Positions 11,001-22,974 of a stretch of 64,000 bases of DNA are shown in pieces (position 1 is the first letter of the stretch; every line of letters starts with the position of its first letter). The notes beneath the pieces are model-generated. The model did no database searches, was not told the DNA's origin, and saw only the letters and a program-made list of their open reading frames with translations. The stretch covers positions 9,770,887-9,834,886 of the forward strand of contig NC_069135.1 of NCBI RefSeq assembly GCF_026914265.1. Reading direction: 5' to 3'. Source of the DNA: Mya arenaria (lineage: Eukaryota > Mollusca > Bivalvia > Myida > Myidae). A program made the translations under genes and the position numbers.

Positions 11001-14000
11001 CTTGGTCTGCATTGTAAGGATTGGAACTCGAAGTGCTCTCGGTCTGCAGTGTAAGGATTGGAACTCGGAGTGCTCTCGGTCTGCAGTGTAAGGATTGGAA
11101 CTCGGGGTGCTCTCGGTCTGCACTTTAAGGATTGGAACTCGGGATGCTCTCTGTTTGCGGTGTAAGGATTGGAACTGGGGTGCTCTCTGTTTGCACTGTA
11201 AGGATTGGAACTCGGGGTGCTCTCTGTTTGCACTGTAAGGATTGGAACTCGGGGTGCTCTCTGTTTGCACTGTAAGGATTGGAACTCGGGGTGCTCTCTG
11301 TTGCAGTGTAAGGATTGGAACTCGGGGTGCTCTCTGTTTGCACTGTAAGGATTGGAACTCGGGGTGCTCTCTGTTTGCAGTGTAAGGATTGGAACTCGGG
11401 GTGCTCTCTGTCTGCACTGTAAGGATTGGAACTCGGGATGCTCTCTGTCGGCACTGTAAGGATTGGAACTCGGGGTGCTCTCTGTCTGCACTGTAGGATT
11501 GGCACTCGGGGTGCTCTCGGTCTGCACTGTAAGGATTGGAACTCGGGGTGCTCTCGGTCTGCGGTGTAAGGATTGGAACTCGGGGTGCTCTCGGGTCGGT
11601 CTGCAGTGTAAGGATTGGAGCTCGGGGTGCTCTTGGTCTGCATTGTAAGGATTGGAACTCGAAGTGCTCTCGGTCTGCAGTGTAAGGATTGGAACTCGGG
11701 GTGCTCTCGGTCTGCAGTGTAAGGATTGGAAATCAGGGTGCTCTCGGTCTGCACTTTAAGGATTGGAACTCGGGATGCTCTCTGTTTGCGGTGTAAGGAT
11801 TGGAACTGGGGTGCTCTCTGTTTGCACTGTAAGGATTGGAACTCGGGGTGCTCTCTGTTTGCACTGTAAGGATTGGAACTCGGGGTGCTCTATGTCTGCA
11901 CTGTAAGGATTGGAACTCGGGGTGCTCTCTGTTTGCAGTGTAAGGATTGGAACTCGGGGTGCTCTCGGTCTGCAATGTAAGGATTGGAACTCGGGGTGCT
12001 CTCGGTCTGCACTGTAAGGATTGGAACTCGGGGTGCTCCCGGTCTGCAATGTAAGGATTGGAACTCGGGGTGCTCTCGGTCTGCACTGTAAGGATTGGAA
12101 CTCGGGGTGCTCTCGGTCTGCAATGTAAGGATTGGAACTCGGGGTGCTCTCGGTCTGCAATGTAAGGATTGGAACTCGGGGTGCTCTCGGTCTGCAGTGT
12201 AAGGATTGGAGCTCGGGGTGCTCTCTGTTTGCACTGTAAGGATTGGAACTCGGGGTGCTCTCGGTCTGCACTGTAAGGATTGGAGCTCCGGGTGCTCTCG
12301 GTCTGCACTGTAAGGATTGGAACTCGTGGTGCTCTCGGTCTGCACTGTAAGGATTGGAACGCGGGGTGCTCTCGGTCTGCAGTGTAAGGATTGGAACTCG
12401 GGGTGCTCTCTGTTTGCAGTGCAAGGATTGGAACTCAGGGTGCTCTCGGTCTGCACTGTAAGGATTGGAACTCGGGGTGCTCTCGGTCTGCACTGTAAGG
12501 ATTGGAACTCGGGGTGCTCTCGGTCTGCGGTATAAGGATTGGAACTCGGGGTGCTCTCGGGCCGGTCTGCAGTGTAAGAATTGGAGCTCGGGGTGCTCTT
12601 GGTCTGCATTGTAAGGATTGGAACTCGAAGTGCTCTCGGTCTGCAGTGTAAGGATTGGAACTCGGGGTGCTCTCGGTCTGCAGTGTAAGGATTGGAACTC
12701 GGGGTGCTCTCGGTCTGCACTTTAAGGATTGGAACTCGGGATGCTCTCTGTTTGCGGTGTAAGGATTGGAACTGGGGTGCTCTCTGTTTGCACTGTAAGG
12801 ATTGGAACTCGGGGTGCTCTCTGTTTGCACTGTAAGGATTGGAACTCGGGGTGCTCTCTGTTTGCACTGTAAGGATTGGAACTCGGGGTGCTCTCTGTTG
12901 CAGTGTAAGGATTGGAACTCGGGGTGCTCTCTGTTTGCACTGTAAGGATTGGAACTCGGGGTGCTCTCTGTTTGCAGTGTAAGGATTGGAACTCGGGGTG
13001 CTCTCTGTCTGCACTGTAAGGATTGGAACTCGGGATGCTCTCTGTCTGCACTGTAAGGATTGGAACTCGGGGTGCTCTCTGTCTGCACTGTAGGATTGGC
13101 ACTCGGGGTGCGCTGGGTCTGCACTGTAAGGATTGGAACTCGGGGTGCTCTCGGTCTGTACTGTAAGGATTGGAACTCGGGGTGCTCTCTGTCTGTACTG
13201 TAAGGATTGGAACTCGGAGTGCGCTGGGTCTGCACTGTAAGGATTGAAACGCGGGGTGCTCTCGGTCTGTACTGTAAGGATTGGAACTCGGGGTGCTCTA
13301 TGTCTGTACTGTAAGGATTGGAACTCGGGGTGCTCTCTGTTTGCAGTGTAAGGATTGGAATTCGGGGTGCTCTCGGTCTGCACTGTAAGGATTGGAACTC
13401 GGGGTGCTCTCGGTCTGCACTGTAAGGATTGGAACTCGGGGTGCTCTCTGTTTGCAGTGTAAGGATTGGAACTCGGGGTGCTCTATGTCTGTACTGTAAG
13501 GATTGGAACTCGGTGTGCTCTCTGTTTGCAGTGTAAGGATTTGAACTCGGGGTGCTCTGTTTGCAGTGTAAGGATTGGAACTCGGTGTGCTCTCTTTTTG
13601 CAGTGTAAGGATTGGAACTCGGGGTGCTCTCGGTCTGCAGTGTAAGGATTGGAACTCGGGATGCCTTCTGTCTGCACTGTAAGGATTAGAACTCGGGGTG
13701 CTCTCTGTTTGCAGAGTAAGGATTGGAACTCGGAGTGCTCTCGGTCTGCACTGTAAGGATTGGAGCTCCGGGTGCTCTCGGTCTGCACTGTAAGTATTGG
13801 AACTCGGAGTGCTCTCGGTCTGCACTGTAAGGATTGGAACTCGGGGTGCTCTCTGTTTGCAGTGTAAGTATTGGAACTCGGGGTGCTCTCGGTCTGCACT
13901 GTAAGGATTGGAGCTCCGGGTGCTCTCGGTCTGCAGTGTAAGGATTGGAACTCGGGGTGTTCTCGGTCTGCACTGTAAGGATTGGAACTCGGGGTGTTCT

Positions 14001-14278
14001 CGGTCTGCACTGTAAGGATTGTAACTCAGGGTGCTCTCTGTCTGCAGTGTAAGGATTGGAATTCGGGATGCCCTCTGTCTGCACTGTAAGGATTGGAACT
14101 CGGGGTGCTCTCTGTTTGCAGTTTAAGGATTGGAACTCGGGGTGTTCTTGGTCTGCACTGTAAGGATTGGAACTCGGGGTGCTCTCGGTCTGCACTGTAA
14201 GGATTGGAACTCAGTGTGCTCTCGGTCTGCAGTGTAAGGATTGGAGCTCGGGGTGCTCTCGGTCTGCAGTGTAAGAAT
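8085..14278. repeat. 37-bp minisatellite array, about 167 units
   Basis: The tandem unit is 37 bp. It begins AAGGATTGGAACTCGGGGTG and continues through 'ctctcggtctgca', with point variants such as 'ctgtttgc', 'ggagctc' and 'gcaatg'. Because 37 is not a multiple of 3, any frame cycles through all three frames of the unit. The minus strand has no stop in any of them, which gives artificial open frames of up to 663 codons with a 37-residue period. There is no start context, signal or known domain, so I regard the frames as a by-product of the repeat. Unit variation is mostly single-base, with occasional insertions or deletions. Confidence 0.97.
9930..13130. repeat. 1597-bp higher-order repeat within the 37-bp array
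   Basis: Rare unit variants recur at an exact offset of 1597 bp. CTCTCGGGTC starts at 9991 and 11588, and CTCTCGGGCC starts at 10957 and 12554. Deletion variants such as 'ggaactggggtg' also recur at this spacing, near 10205, 11168, 11805 and 12768, where the 963/637 alternation sums to about 1600. This implies that a block of about 43 units was duplicated as a whole. The limits given are approximate. Confidence 0.85.
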
Positions 14279-14400
14279 TTGAAGGCACTTATCTACATAG
14301 AAAAATAAAATAAATAAATACATAAATATAAAACGTCCCCGTTTGTTTTAAGGAATAACAAAAAGGCTTTATGTTTTAATCACCTTGCGCAACATATAAT
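14279..14400. repeat. Right flank of the 37-bp array, shared with 22975-23060
   Basis: Contains ATAAAACGTCCCCGTT followed by 'gaataacaaaaa.gcttta' and 'tcacct..cgca'. The same order of motifs recurs at 22996-23060, upstream of GT61 copy 2. It marks the other edge of the repeated unit that contains the array. Confidence 0.65.
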
Positions 14401-15500
14401 TTTCTGCGTTTGAACGCAGTGAATTAGAAGACAATTAATGCTCCCTGTCTATTTCCAATGGATTGGTAAGTGGTGCGATTTTGTCCACGGGGTTTTCGTG
14501 TTTCTTTACCGCGTTGTCATTCAGCGCTTGGACAGCCGACAATGACGGATGAAAATTTCGTTTTTTATTAAAATAATATTTTTGCTAAATTTTAAGCGCC
14601 AAATTACATTTCAAGACACATGAACGAGGGTTTTTCGATCATAATATTATTAATGGATTTCATTCCATAAAATGTATTGTACACATTTCGGGAAGTTTTT
14701 CAAGTTAAACGTGATATGATCATTAAGTTTATTGTATATCTATGTAACAATGTTTTCTTCTTGTCCTTTGGCATTCAATGTCGCTTCAAACAAATAAAGA
14801 ATATGTTGAAATTCTGAATTTTGTGCTTTCTTAAAAGCTTTGACAAAATATATTCCAATCCGTTTGGGATTGACGATGGGAAAAGTATTTTTTGGTTTGA
14901 TTCTCACAGGGATATCAGTATGTGAACCGCCTATGGGGGTTTATGCATAGAACGATTGTAGTACAACCGGTGTATACATAGACAATGTTTAATTTGCTTT
15001 ATCAAACATTAAGGGATTAAAACTTAAGCGTAGTATCAAACTTGAAAGCAATCATTAGATCCCCCTAAAATCGTCAACGTTTACTTTTTATCTCGATTTA
15101 GGAGAAGAAAAGTAATAAAATACGCCTAAAATATGCGCATGCGCAGTTATAGCAATTAACTTAATCATAAAGTAACGATTCTTCACAAATAAGAAACGAA
15201 ATATTTAAAAAAAAAAATCTAGCACCCCTGATTGGCTGACAATGTAGGACCAGCACTAAAACAGAAAAGAGAATATTAAAGACAGTACTCTAAATTCAGG
15301 TGGAATAATCTTATATATTAGAGCAAGTCCAGATATGTGTGTTATGCAACAATACAAGTAAAATTTTCGGGTTAAATTAGATGGAAAACATTTTGATCTT
15401 ATGGCTGATTGGCTAACTCCAGCAGAAATTTACTTGTAGACAATTTTACTTTTGACGATATTTTAACAATATCGTCCATTTTGAAAACGCAGTGGGAGAG
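14401..15500. other. Intergenic, no recognised gene
   Basis: AT-rich sequence without a supportable coding region. Only simple A- and T-rich tracts are seen. Confidence 0.4.
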
Positions 15501-15509
15501 GATATAATA

Positions 15510-15970
15510 TACGTTTATGATTCAAAGCGATTCAAATTCACGCACATGGAATTTACTTGATTTTGTCGAAGATGAAATTGTTGAATTACCAACTCTAAAT
15601 ATTTTACCCGATGGTTACATTGCAGATCGTTTATTGTGATGGCTTGACTTACGTTGGCAGTAATGGATTAAGCGTGGTAGATTACTGTATTGTGTGCGAA
15701 CATTTATTAAATATTTTTTAGCGATTGTCAACCATGGACCAAATATTTTATCTGATCATTGCTAATAGAATTTAACACTGTTTGCCAAAACGGTTATACT
15801 ATAGAATGTGTGCAGAATGAAAATTGTGCGCCTGGGTTAAACATGAATGTATATTATAAGTGGAACACAGAACATAAAGAAGTCTATATGAAAGTATTAA
15901 TGACATTGATTTTATAAACCATGTACAACAACTAAATAGTGATATAAGTAATATTGCTTCAAATAGTGAC
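15510..15970 (+). pseudogene. LINE endonuclease-domain relic
   Basis: Reading the plus strand with a frame change gives features of the apurinic-endonuclease domain of non-LTR retrotransposons. First comes a 'DxNSRT..' -like segment followed by 'DFVEDEIVELP' (about 15530-15590). Then comes TYVGSNGLSVVDYCIV (about 15649-15696), which matches the conserved 'G.S.VDY...' motif, followed by an ILSDH-like segment (about 15737). In-frame stops and shifts show that it is dead. Only this part of the element is visible; no reverse transcriptase follows directly. Confidence 0.65.
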
Positions 15971-16000
15971 ATAGACATATGAATAGAGACATTGCTATAT

Positions 16001-16032
16001 CAGAACAGAACAGAACAGAACAGAACAGAATT
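16001..16032 (-). repeat. (CAGAA)n pentanucleotide run, possible LINE/SINE tail
   Basis: Five to six copies of CAGAA are followed on the plus strand by TTTATTACACG. Read on the minus strand this is '..AATAAATTCTGTTCTG', which resembles the short tandem tails at the 3' ends of non-LTR elements. An element body to the right (about 16030-16400, minus) would be expected, but I see no coding part. Confidence 0.45.
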
Positions 16033-17026
16033 TATTACACGTAAACTATAAAGTTTGTGTGTGTTTCATATACATATTAAATATATTACAATTATACAAT
16101 GTAGTGTGAAAAATTAAATCAATATTATAATTAATCTATGTTTAAGGATGAACTGGAATAGTAAATCACAAATCTATCAAACTATAATAGTATACAATAC
16201 AATAACCAATAATTTGCTTTTTATATACTAGTTGGAACAAACATATCATATTGATGAATTCCACTTTTTGATGGAATGTAACCTTTTTTAATACTATTAG
16301 AGAAAATATATATAAAACGATATTATAGAATTAGGCCTAATATGTATAAGACTGTACAATTTTGAGAACGTTAATACTGTCATAAATTTATCAGCATACA
16401 TATATCATGCTTTTGAAATAAGTAAAACAAGTGTGAGTGTAAACACGACTAAAGTGTACAGCAGCATTGTATTTGAATAACGGTACTCTTTATAGTAGAC
16501 GTACAGTGTATATATGAAATACAGCAGATTAATAAAAATTGATAGGAATAAGTTGACACACATTAACCAGATTGTATCGATGACAATCATGCATAATTGT
16601 ACGTACCAGCCTGAATTTTGTATATACCATAGACTACCTTTTTAAAACCTTAGTCCAAACTAGCAAAGCATTATTGAAGTTATTTGTACATAATGAGTAT
16701 AGTAGTAACGTGTATTGCTAATAAAAGTCATGACATCATTGTAGTGTTGTGCTTAAGTTATACGGTTGATATATAGACAATTATATTATTATTTTAAAAT
16801 GTAGTTGTTAAATTTGTGATATGAATATATAAATAGAGTCAATAAATCTGTTCTGCCATACATGTACATATAAGTCATTGTATTACATGGATTTGATCAC
16901 GGGTCATGTTGGCCTATTTTAAATATGTATTTTCTGATATATTTCTTTGAATAAACTTTCTTCTTCTTCTTTCTTCTATGTGCCAGTATATTGGACAACA
17001 ATATTGGATTTAACTCTCAAGGAAAT

Positions 17027-18127
17027 ATGAAGTTGCATTTAAGGATCGCGGTTATAATTGTCGTGATGTCGTGTGTTTATATACTTACCACGTTCATCAA
17101 TTCATTGATTATGAGCGTGTATGCAGTGACCACAGCTAGACCAAATGTGTGGACTTGGTCAAGTCTCAATGCAGATCAGATACGAGCGGTCATTGGAGAA
17201 GTCGAGGACATGTGTACCGGAAACTTTATCGGATACAACCGTAGTTTCGCCTTACTTAAGGAGGTCAGTGTTGATCCGAAATTTGGGCATGGCAGAAAAG
17301 GTGGTGAACACTTATCTGACGTCATAAATCAGACAGAAGATCTGGAATATCATACTTTAGAAAGGGGTTACTTCAAACTGCGCTGTCGAGAAAGTAATCC
17401 ATACCATTTCAAACAGACGAGCCATTTAAATGACTGGTTTAATGCACTAGAATTTTATAATCAGTCCACCAAAATGATATCTACTCAACAACGGTTTGAT
17501 AAGACAGCAATCACAATAAAGCGGTTTGAATACGCAAATCTATATCACACAATGACGGACTTTTACAACGCATTTCGTCGCATACACCAAGTGCCATTTC
17601 TGGAGGAATTTAAAAGCTTCTTTCTCTCAAGACACTCTGTACATTTCAATGACGCACTCGACTGTGATAATCTGACGGTAATACTCCTTTTACGCAAAGA
17701 CTATTTAGCTCATCCTAGAAACCCATCAGGATCAGTAAGCAGAAAAATAGCAAATGATAAACAACTGATACAAAAACTTAAAGAGTTATTGCCTCGTCAT
17801 AATGTTTTAAGTTCTCAAATTGATCTCCTCTCCATGAAAGACCAGTTGAGTCTAATATCTAGGACGGACATACTGATTGGCATGCATGGTGCCGGCCTAA
17901 CCCACACATTGTTCCTACCCAAACATGCCGGCTTGGTCGAGTTATACCCGAACTACTGGCCCACTGCAAATGAACACTTCCAAGCCATGGCACGCTGGAG
18001 AAACCTCAAATACTTTCAGTGGCAAAATGCTGATCCGTCTAATGAACGTGCAAATAATTTTACTGTCATTAATACAACTGATGTTGTGGAAATGGTGAAG
18101 AATATCCATGCTTTGATGTGCAACTGA
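17027..18127 (+). CDS. GT61 (EOGT-like) glycosyltransferase, copy 1, internally deleted
   Basis: Intronless frame of 366 residues from the ATG at 17027. The frame is open further upstream, but only from a non-ATG codon. Residues about 4-25 form a single membrane anchor (LHLRIAVIIVVMSCVYILTT), predicting a type II Golgi/ER enzyme. The GT61 signature DILIGMHGAGLTH lies at about 281-293, followed by a hydrophobic LFLP..AGLVELYP segment typical of EOGT-like members (O-GlcNAc transfer to secreted proteins). Compared with copy 2 it lacks about 53 stem residues after the anchor. It also lacks 65 residues between DFYNAF and HQVPFLEEF, which belong to the first half of the catalytic fold. Both losses keep the frame. 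Elsewhere it is nearly identical to copy 2. It is probably not a working transferase. A pyrimidine-rich tract ending in TGCCAG just upstream (16966-16985) could be a 5' UTR splice acceptor. Confidence 0.8.
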   Translation: MKLHLRIAVIIVVMSCVYILTTFINSLIMSVYAVTTARPNVWTWSSLNADQIRAVIGEVEDMCTGNFIGYNRSFALLKEVSVDPKFGHGRKGGEHLSDVINQTEDLEYHTLERGYFKLRCRESNPYHFKQTSHLNDWFNALEFYNQSTKMISTQQRFDKTAITIKRFEYANLYHTMTDFYNAFRRIHQVPFLEEFKSFFLSRHSVHFNDALDCDNLTVILLLRKDYLAHPRNPSGSVSRKIANDKQLIQKLKELLPRHNVLSSQIDLLSMKDQLSLISRTDILIGMHGAGLTHTLFLPKHAGLVELYPNYWPTANEHFQAMARWRNLKYFQWQNADPSNERANNFTVINTTDVVEMVKNIHALMCN

Positions 18128-18314
18128 CGGAACAACTTCAACATCCGGAAGTATTGACTTGTTCTTGAAGTGTAATCAGCCCCATAAATGAGTTACAACA
18201 AATTATCCTTTAAGTGAGTCAGTATATCTAACAGCATTTCACAAATCAAATATGCAGTTTGGTGATGTTATATGATGAGTTCACATCCTTCACCTTCAGA
18301 CGGTTTATCATTAA

Positions 18315-19165
18315 GTATTATAGGGTTAATACACCTTTTTGAGGTCGTTAGACGTTAAGCCCGTGTGCGTAGCTGTGTAAGTTGTATCATAGTTATTATT
18401 GCATAAAATACACAACATGAGTAACTTTTGTGTGAAGAAAAGCTGCTAAATGTCACGAAAATGCAAAAAATAGTTAGTTCAAAATAACCTCTATAACAGG
18501 TACTTGTGTGACGTCACGAGCGATGTCATTGAAAAAGTTTTACATTAAGCTCGATAAGGGCCGCAACATAACCCGACAGTTGCATTTTTGTTTCGACGCC
18601 ATTTTTTCCAGTGTTCAGTCGATTGGATAGCTTTTTTTAAAGAAATTTACTGGATTACCGATGTATTCCTACTTTAACATTTATATGTTTTGGCAACTAA
18701 TTGAACCCGGAAAAAAAATGTTAAAATGATCTGGATAAAATGTACAGCATCTTCAACATCAGAGAAAATATATTTGAAACTCTTTGTTCATTGCATACGA
18801 CGTAATGGAATCATGTCCATATAAGTCGTTTGTTCTGAATAAAATCGACAGATATAACTAAAGTTGGGAGGAGTTAAACGTTTTCTAAAGATAAGACAGA
18901 ATTTAGTGCTTTTAAAGCAAACAAATTGTCAAAACAACTACAGAAAGTACTATCTAGTAAACATGCTTGCCAAGAAAAGACAACTCAGAAGAAAATATGT
19001 AAGTTAAATGTGAATGATTTCATTTTGTTAATATTTGTTTACAGCTATATATGTGAATTTACTGAATAATGCACGTTTTGTACCGATAACACCCGGGTTT
19101 TTACGTTTTAACACACCACGATAACGGACCGATAACATACATTTTATGCAATAATATGGAAAACT
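18315..19165. mobile_element. Insertion in the 3' flank of GT61 copy 1
   Basis: The 3' flanks of copies 1 and 2 align up to 'ccttcaccttcaga' and then resume at 'ccgctgaccc...ctg.tttgtttgtgtctc'. About 850 bp intervenes only in copy 1. Its edges contain ATTATTGCATAAAATACA (near 18397) and the inverse, TTTTATGCAATAATATGG (near 19142), so the insert may be a foldback element. There is no coding potential. Confidence 0.45.
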
Positions 19166-19949
19166 ACGTTGTTTACTCCCGCTGACCCTACCTGCTTTGT
19201 TTGTGTCTCCATAATCTAGAAATATTTTTCATCAATAAATTGTGATATATGATTGCAAATAACCTAAGTTAAAAAGAATGCTTGATGATGTTATTTATTT
19301 CTCCATTCCCCAGAAGTACTTCAAAACTTTATAAAATCAAATCCATTGCACAATGCTTTCCTGCGTATATACACATGATATATACATGTAATTGCAAATG
19401 ACAGAAGTTATAGGCCTAGTTTAAACCTTTTATAAGTGACTATTATATAAAAATGGACAATACATCTTGTCCTTTAGTTGTGGTTGTTGTTGTTTTCAAA
19501 TGATAATCGTATCATTATGTAATGCCTTTGAAAAATAATAAGAGTTTTGTTATACATGATAGCTGAATTATATGATATTACCAGGGTGCTTCATAATATG
19601 GATAAAATAATGGTGACCATGCATTTAAAATGAATTTAAATATATATGTTATATGACCATTTAACGTTTCACTCTTATTTGTTTATTATTTATTTCCAAT
19701 CGGTTTGATTAATAAATACATTAGCTATGCATTTTGTTTTTATGTATTAGTGAGACAATGAGATTATTTACTCTACAAGTGTCAACCCTAAATGGCCCTG
19801 AGCCAATAAACAAATACACAGGATCCAATGCAGGATTATCTTGCCAACCATTCCTTAAACTAGGCCATTCAAACTAGGCATTTAAGTAGAATGCTTGATG
19901 CAAAAAGTAATCAGGCTCTTTAGTCGAATATTGGAATATCTCGGAACGC

Positions 19950-20280
19950 TCAGAATAAAAAACATATCCTTGAATGCGTAGGAGTCGAAAACATATCTAT
20001 GAATGCTCAAAAGTCGAAAACATATCTTGGAAGGCTCGTAATTTGAAAACATATCTTAAAAGACTCAGACTCGCAAACATTTCTTCGAAGGCTCAGGAGT
20101 TGAAAATCGAAAACGTATCTTGACAGGCTCAGGTATTGGAAACGTATCTTGGAAGGCTTAGAAGTCGAAAACTCATATTGGAAGGCTCATGAGTCGACTA
20201 CCTATCGTGGAAGGACATACGTCGAAAACATATATAGGAATATATAAAATATATATTTTGGAACACTCAGAAGTCGAAAA
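19950..20280. repeat. Degenerate 29-bp minisatellite, block 1 (downstream of GT61 copy 1)
   Basis: About ten diverged units built on TCGAAAACATATCTTGGAAG plus 'gctcagaag'. The unit is the same as in 28500-29890 and 40095-40245. Each block lies downstream of one of the three GT61 copies. Confidence 0.75.
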
Positions 20281-20800
20281 TATATAACACGCACGTGTGC
20301 ACGCCCCCGCCCCAACAAACACGAATAAATAAAAAAGAGAATAAAAATAAAATGTTTTCTGCAGAACAGCACAAAAATCCACAAACAGCACAGTGCATAC
20401 ATACTCTAATAAAGAACTAGGTATGTTTATCAAGGATTGTTAGGTACCGCCTTGGAAACTCGATGTGCAGTGAAATGATTTAAACTCAAGGTGCACTCTG
20501 TTTGAAGCGTAAGGATTCGAACTCGGGTAATCTGGGTCTACAGACTGCACCAAGTTGTTGGTAATTGTTTTGGGTATTTAATAGGAAATATCAGATTCAT
20601 CGCAGCTGCTTTTGTTGATAAATTGCTGAAATAAGTAGGTTAACTTAATATTCTTACTGTATTCTCACTGTAAAAACCATCGACGGCAGCCATGGAACTT
20701 TCTTCCGTTAAAAAATACCAAATTTTCTTCAAAATATATATACAATATATATACTATTTATCTACATAAAAAAACAACAACAAAAAAGCGTGAAGAGATA
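20281..20800. repeat. Second copy of the 37-bp-array unit, nearly without the array
   Basis: It starts with the left flank seen at 7960-8084. About two very diverged minisatellite units follow (near 20455-20540, 'cgtaaggattcgaactcgg'). Later an 'atttatctacata' stretch resembles the array's right edge at about 14288. It looks like an unexpanded or collapsed version of the same locus. Confidence 0.5.
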
Positions 20801-20965
20801 TTGTCAATATTTATCCGTAGCAATTAAAATATTTTTTCTTTTAGTTTATAGCTTTGAAAGCATACATCGCTAGTTTTCTATTTTGCATTATAGTTTGAGA
20901 GGTGAATAAATTTACAAATTTCATAATGTTTGGTCGTACATAGTAACTCTTACCTTGTATGTTTT

Positions 20966-21570
20966 TCATATATCAGTATAGAGTGTACATTCAAAAACAA
21001 AATGATACTCACCTTCGAGCACATTACATTTTCTTTCTGCATATGAATTAGCTACTGGCTTATGCCATCTACCTGCCTCTACTTGCATTTTTTGAGCAGA
21101 TACTATTATTCTCGATAAAGCAATTCTATATTTGATAGTTTGCATAGTCACTATTTTCAGCCAATATCTAATAACATTTAAAGCACGGTTAATAAACAAT
21201 GACGTTCTACCTAGCTCACCATCAACAAAATTATTCTGAGTTTAGAGTTCTTACCCCTAGTAAATCTTTACAAAAAAACGTAAATGAGCTCTTTCTATTT
21301 GTGGATTATTAAAGGGACCCCATACGTCAGAGCCGTAACTAAGAATAGAATATATAAGTTTGTCAAAAATATCTAATCTTTGTTTAACAGACAATGTAGG
21401 AAATTTAGACAAACACTGCTTTAGTTGCAAATCGCTTTCATAGCCTGAGCAGATAGTGTATCAAACATTTAGTAAAAGAGCCTCCCGGTGTAAATACAAT
21501 CTCTTAAATTGTCTACTCGACAATTAGCAAGAAAACACTGGTCTGAAAAACAAGCAAACTGTAATGTATT
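20966..21570 (-). pseudogene. LINE C-terminal region relic
   Basis: Minus-strand translation, with stops and frame changes, shows motifs of the reverse-transcriptase C-terminal region of mollusc non-LTR elements. In order these are a 'SILSYGSDVWGP' segment (about 21310-21345), a 'IERAHLRF' segment, 'GELGRTSLFINRALNVIRYW' (about 21165-21225) and a Cys/His segment with EYHFVFECTLY (about 20972-21005). It is truncated at the 5' side and has no intact polymerase core. Inactive. Confidence 0.7.
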
Positions 21571-21599
21571 TAGAGGTATGATACAGAAGAACAACAGTG

Positions 21600-22440
21600 C
21601 CCGTATTTCAGAAGCATCTAAAGAAATTTTTAGATGTTAGCCATCAATTAGAAAAAAATAATCTAAAATCATGTAAGAACTTCAAGATATTTAAACTGCA
21701 GTAGCATAGAAATAATAGTAATATTAATATATTTATTTAATTTTAATCACACATATCCTTTATGTCTAACAACGTTCATACCAACACTGTTTTTTTTCAT
21801 AAAATATTTCAATTTAAACCTTAATTATGTTGTTTGTAGAAAAGGGAGGTAATAAGACAATGATACAGCCACGATTATTGCATAGTTGGGTATGAACAGT
21901 TCCAACATTGTAACATTCAGACTGTTATATGTAATGATTTGTCATTGAATTTTTAAATTTACCCATTTATTAAAAATCCTATTATTTTAAATATGCAAAA
22001 CATCTTCCGAAACTTTTTTCTGAGATTTGATGAATCGGGTCCTACGGTTCGTAAACCAAGCTATAAAAAACCCGTACACTACGAGTTTGGGGACACGTTA
22101 TTAAAACCCACTTATATATGTCCAAAGGTTTGTAATTACGGTATAAGACATACGTTTTTATTCTATCTTGATGTTGTTTTTTCTTTAATCAGTTTACACA
22201 ATTGTTTGTTCATAAAGGTTGTTTTTTATGAAACATATTTTATGGTTTTATTTTACAATAATAATGTTGGCTGGTCTATTCATATCACTTGACCCTACAT
22301 GGTACAACACTGAAGCCTATTCCAAACTGACGTCAATAAAGATTCATAACTTTAACGTTTCCGGCAATAATACTTAAAGCCAATATCACATATTTCATTG
22401 GGTCCAATGGATGGTCTTAAGTGCCTTTGTGCTTGTCATT
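21600..22440. other. Intergenic, no recognised gene
   Basis: AT-rich. One 99-codon frame (21993-22292, +) has no recognisable domain, and the second half of its translation is low-complexity and hydrophobic. I do not call it as a gene. Confidence 0.35.
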
Positions 22441-22460
22441 AGGATTGCGAATTATTTTTT

Positions 22461-22561
22461 TCGTGGATTTTTTCGTAGTAAACAAAGATAACATCTACTT
22501 ATATATATATATATATATATAAACGTAGATGTTATATTTGTTTACTACGACAAAATCCACG

Positions 22562-22563
<2 letters not shown>
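22461..22563. repeat. Near-perfect palindrome with a (TA)n centre, then (TAA)n
   Basis: Two arms of about 40 bp. The left contains GTAGTAAACAAAGATAACAT and the right contains GTTATATTTGTTTACTACGA. They flank a TA run of about 20 bp. A (TAA)n run follows directly (about 22565-22602). It could extrude a cruciform or hairpin, or be a small foldback MITE. Confidence 0.85.
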
Positions 22564-22606
<43 letters not shown>

Positions 22607-22974
22607 TAACATAATCACATACCATATATATGATATAACTCTTTGCAGTTTTTAACAAAATTATAAATCAACATACCAAATGTCTGGAGTTGTCAATATA
22701 TACAATATTATGTCCGTCTAAATTATTGTTTAAAATGCATGGTTTGTATGTATTGAACTTTTTAAATCATTGGTCATACTGACTAATTTTTGAACAATTA
22801 TGTTTATGATATCGTTTATGAATAAAACATCTTCAATATTTACAGTTTATTGTATGAAAAAGGATGCGTTTTTGTAACCCTCTCCAATATGGTGTATTTC
22901 TTTAAGCATCAGACAGAAAGCATTCTGTTTGAAATAAAACAATGAATTGAACCACTACAAACGCCGAGGGCACT

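Noticed and set aside
8085-14278. Regular repeats resembling a CRISPR array
   Set aside because: The repeats are head-to-tail without unique spacers, and the genome is eukaryotic.
7939-14323. Very long minus-strand frames (up to 663 codons) with a 37-residue repeat
   Set aside because: They follow directly from a stop-free 37-bp unit cycling through all frames. The three frames all stay open together, start codons recur in every few units, and there is no signal or domain.
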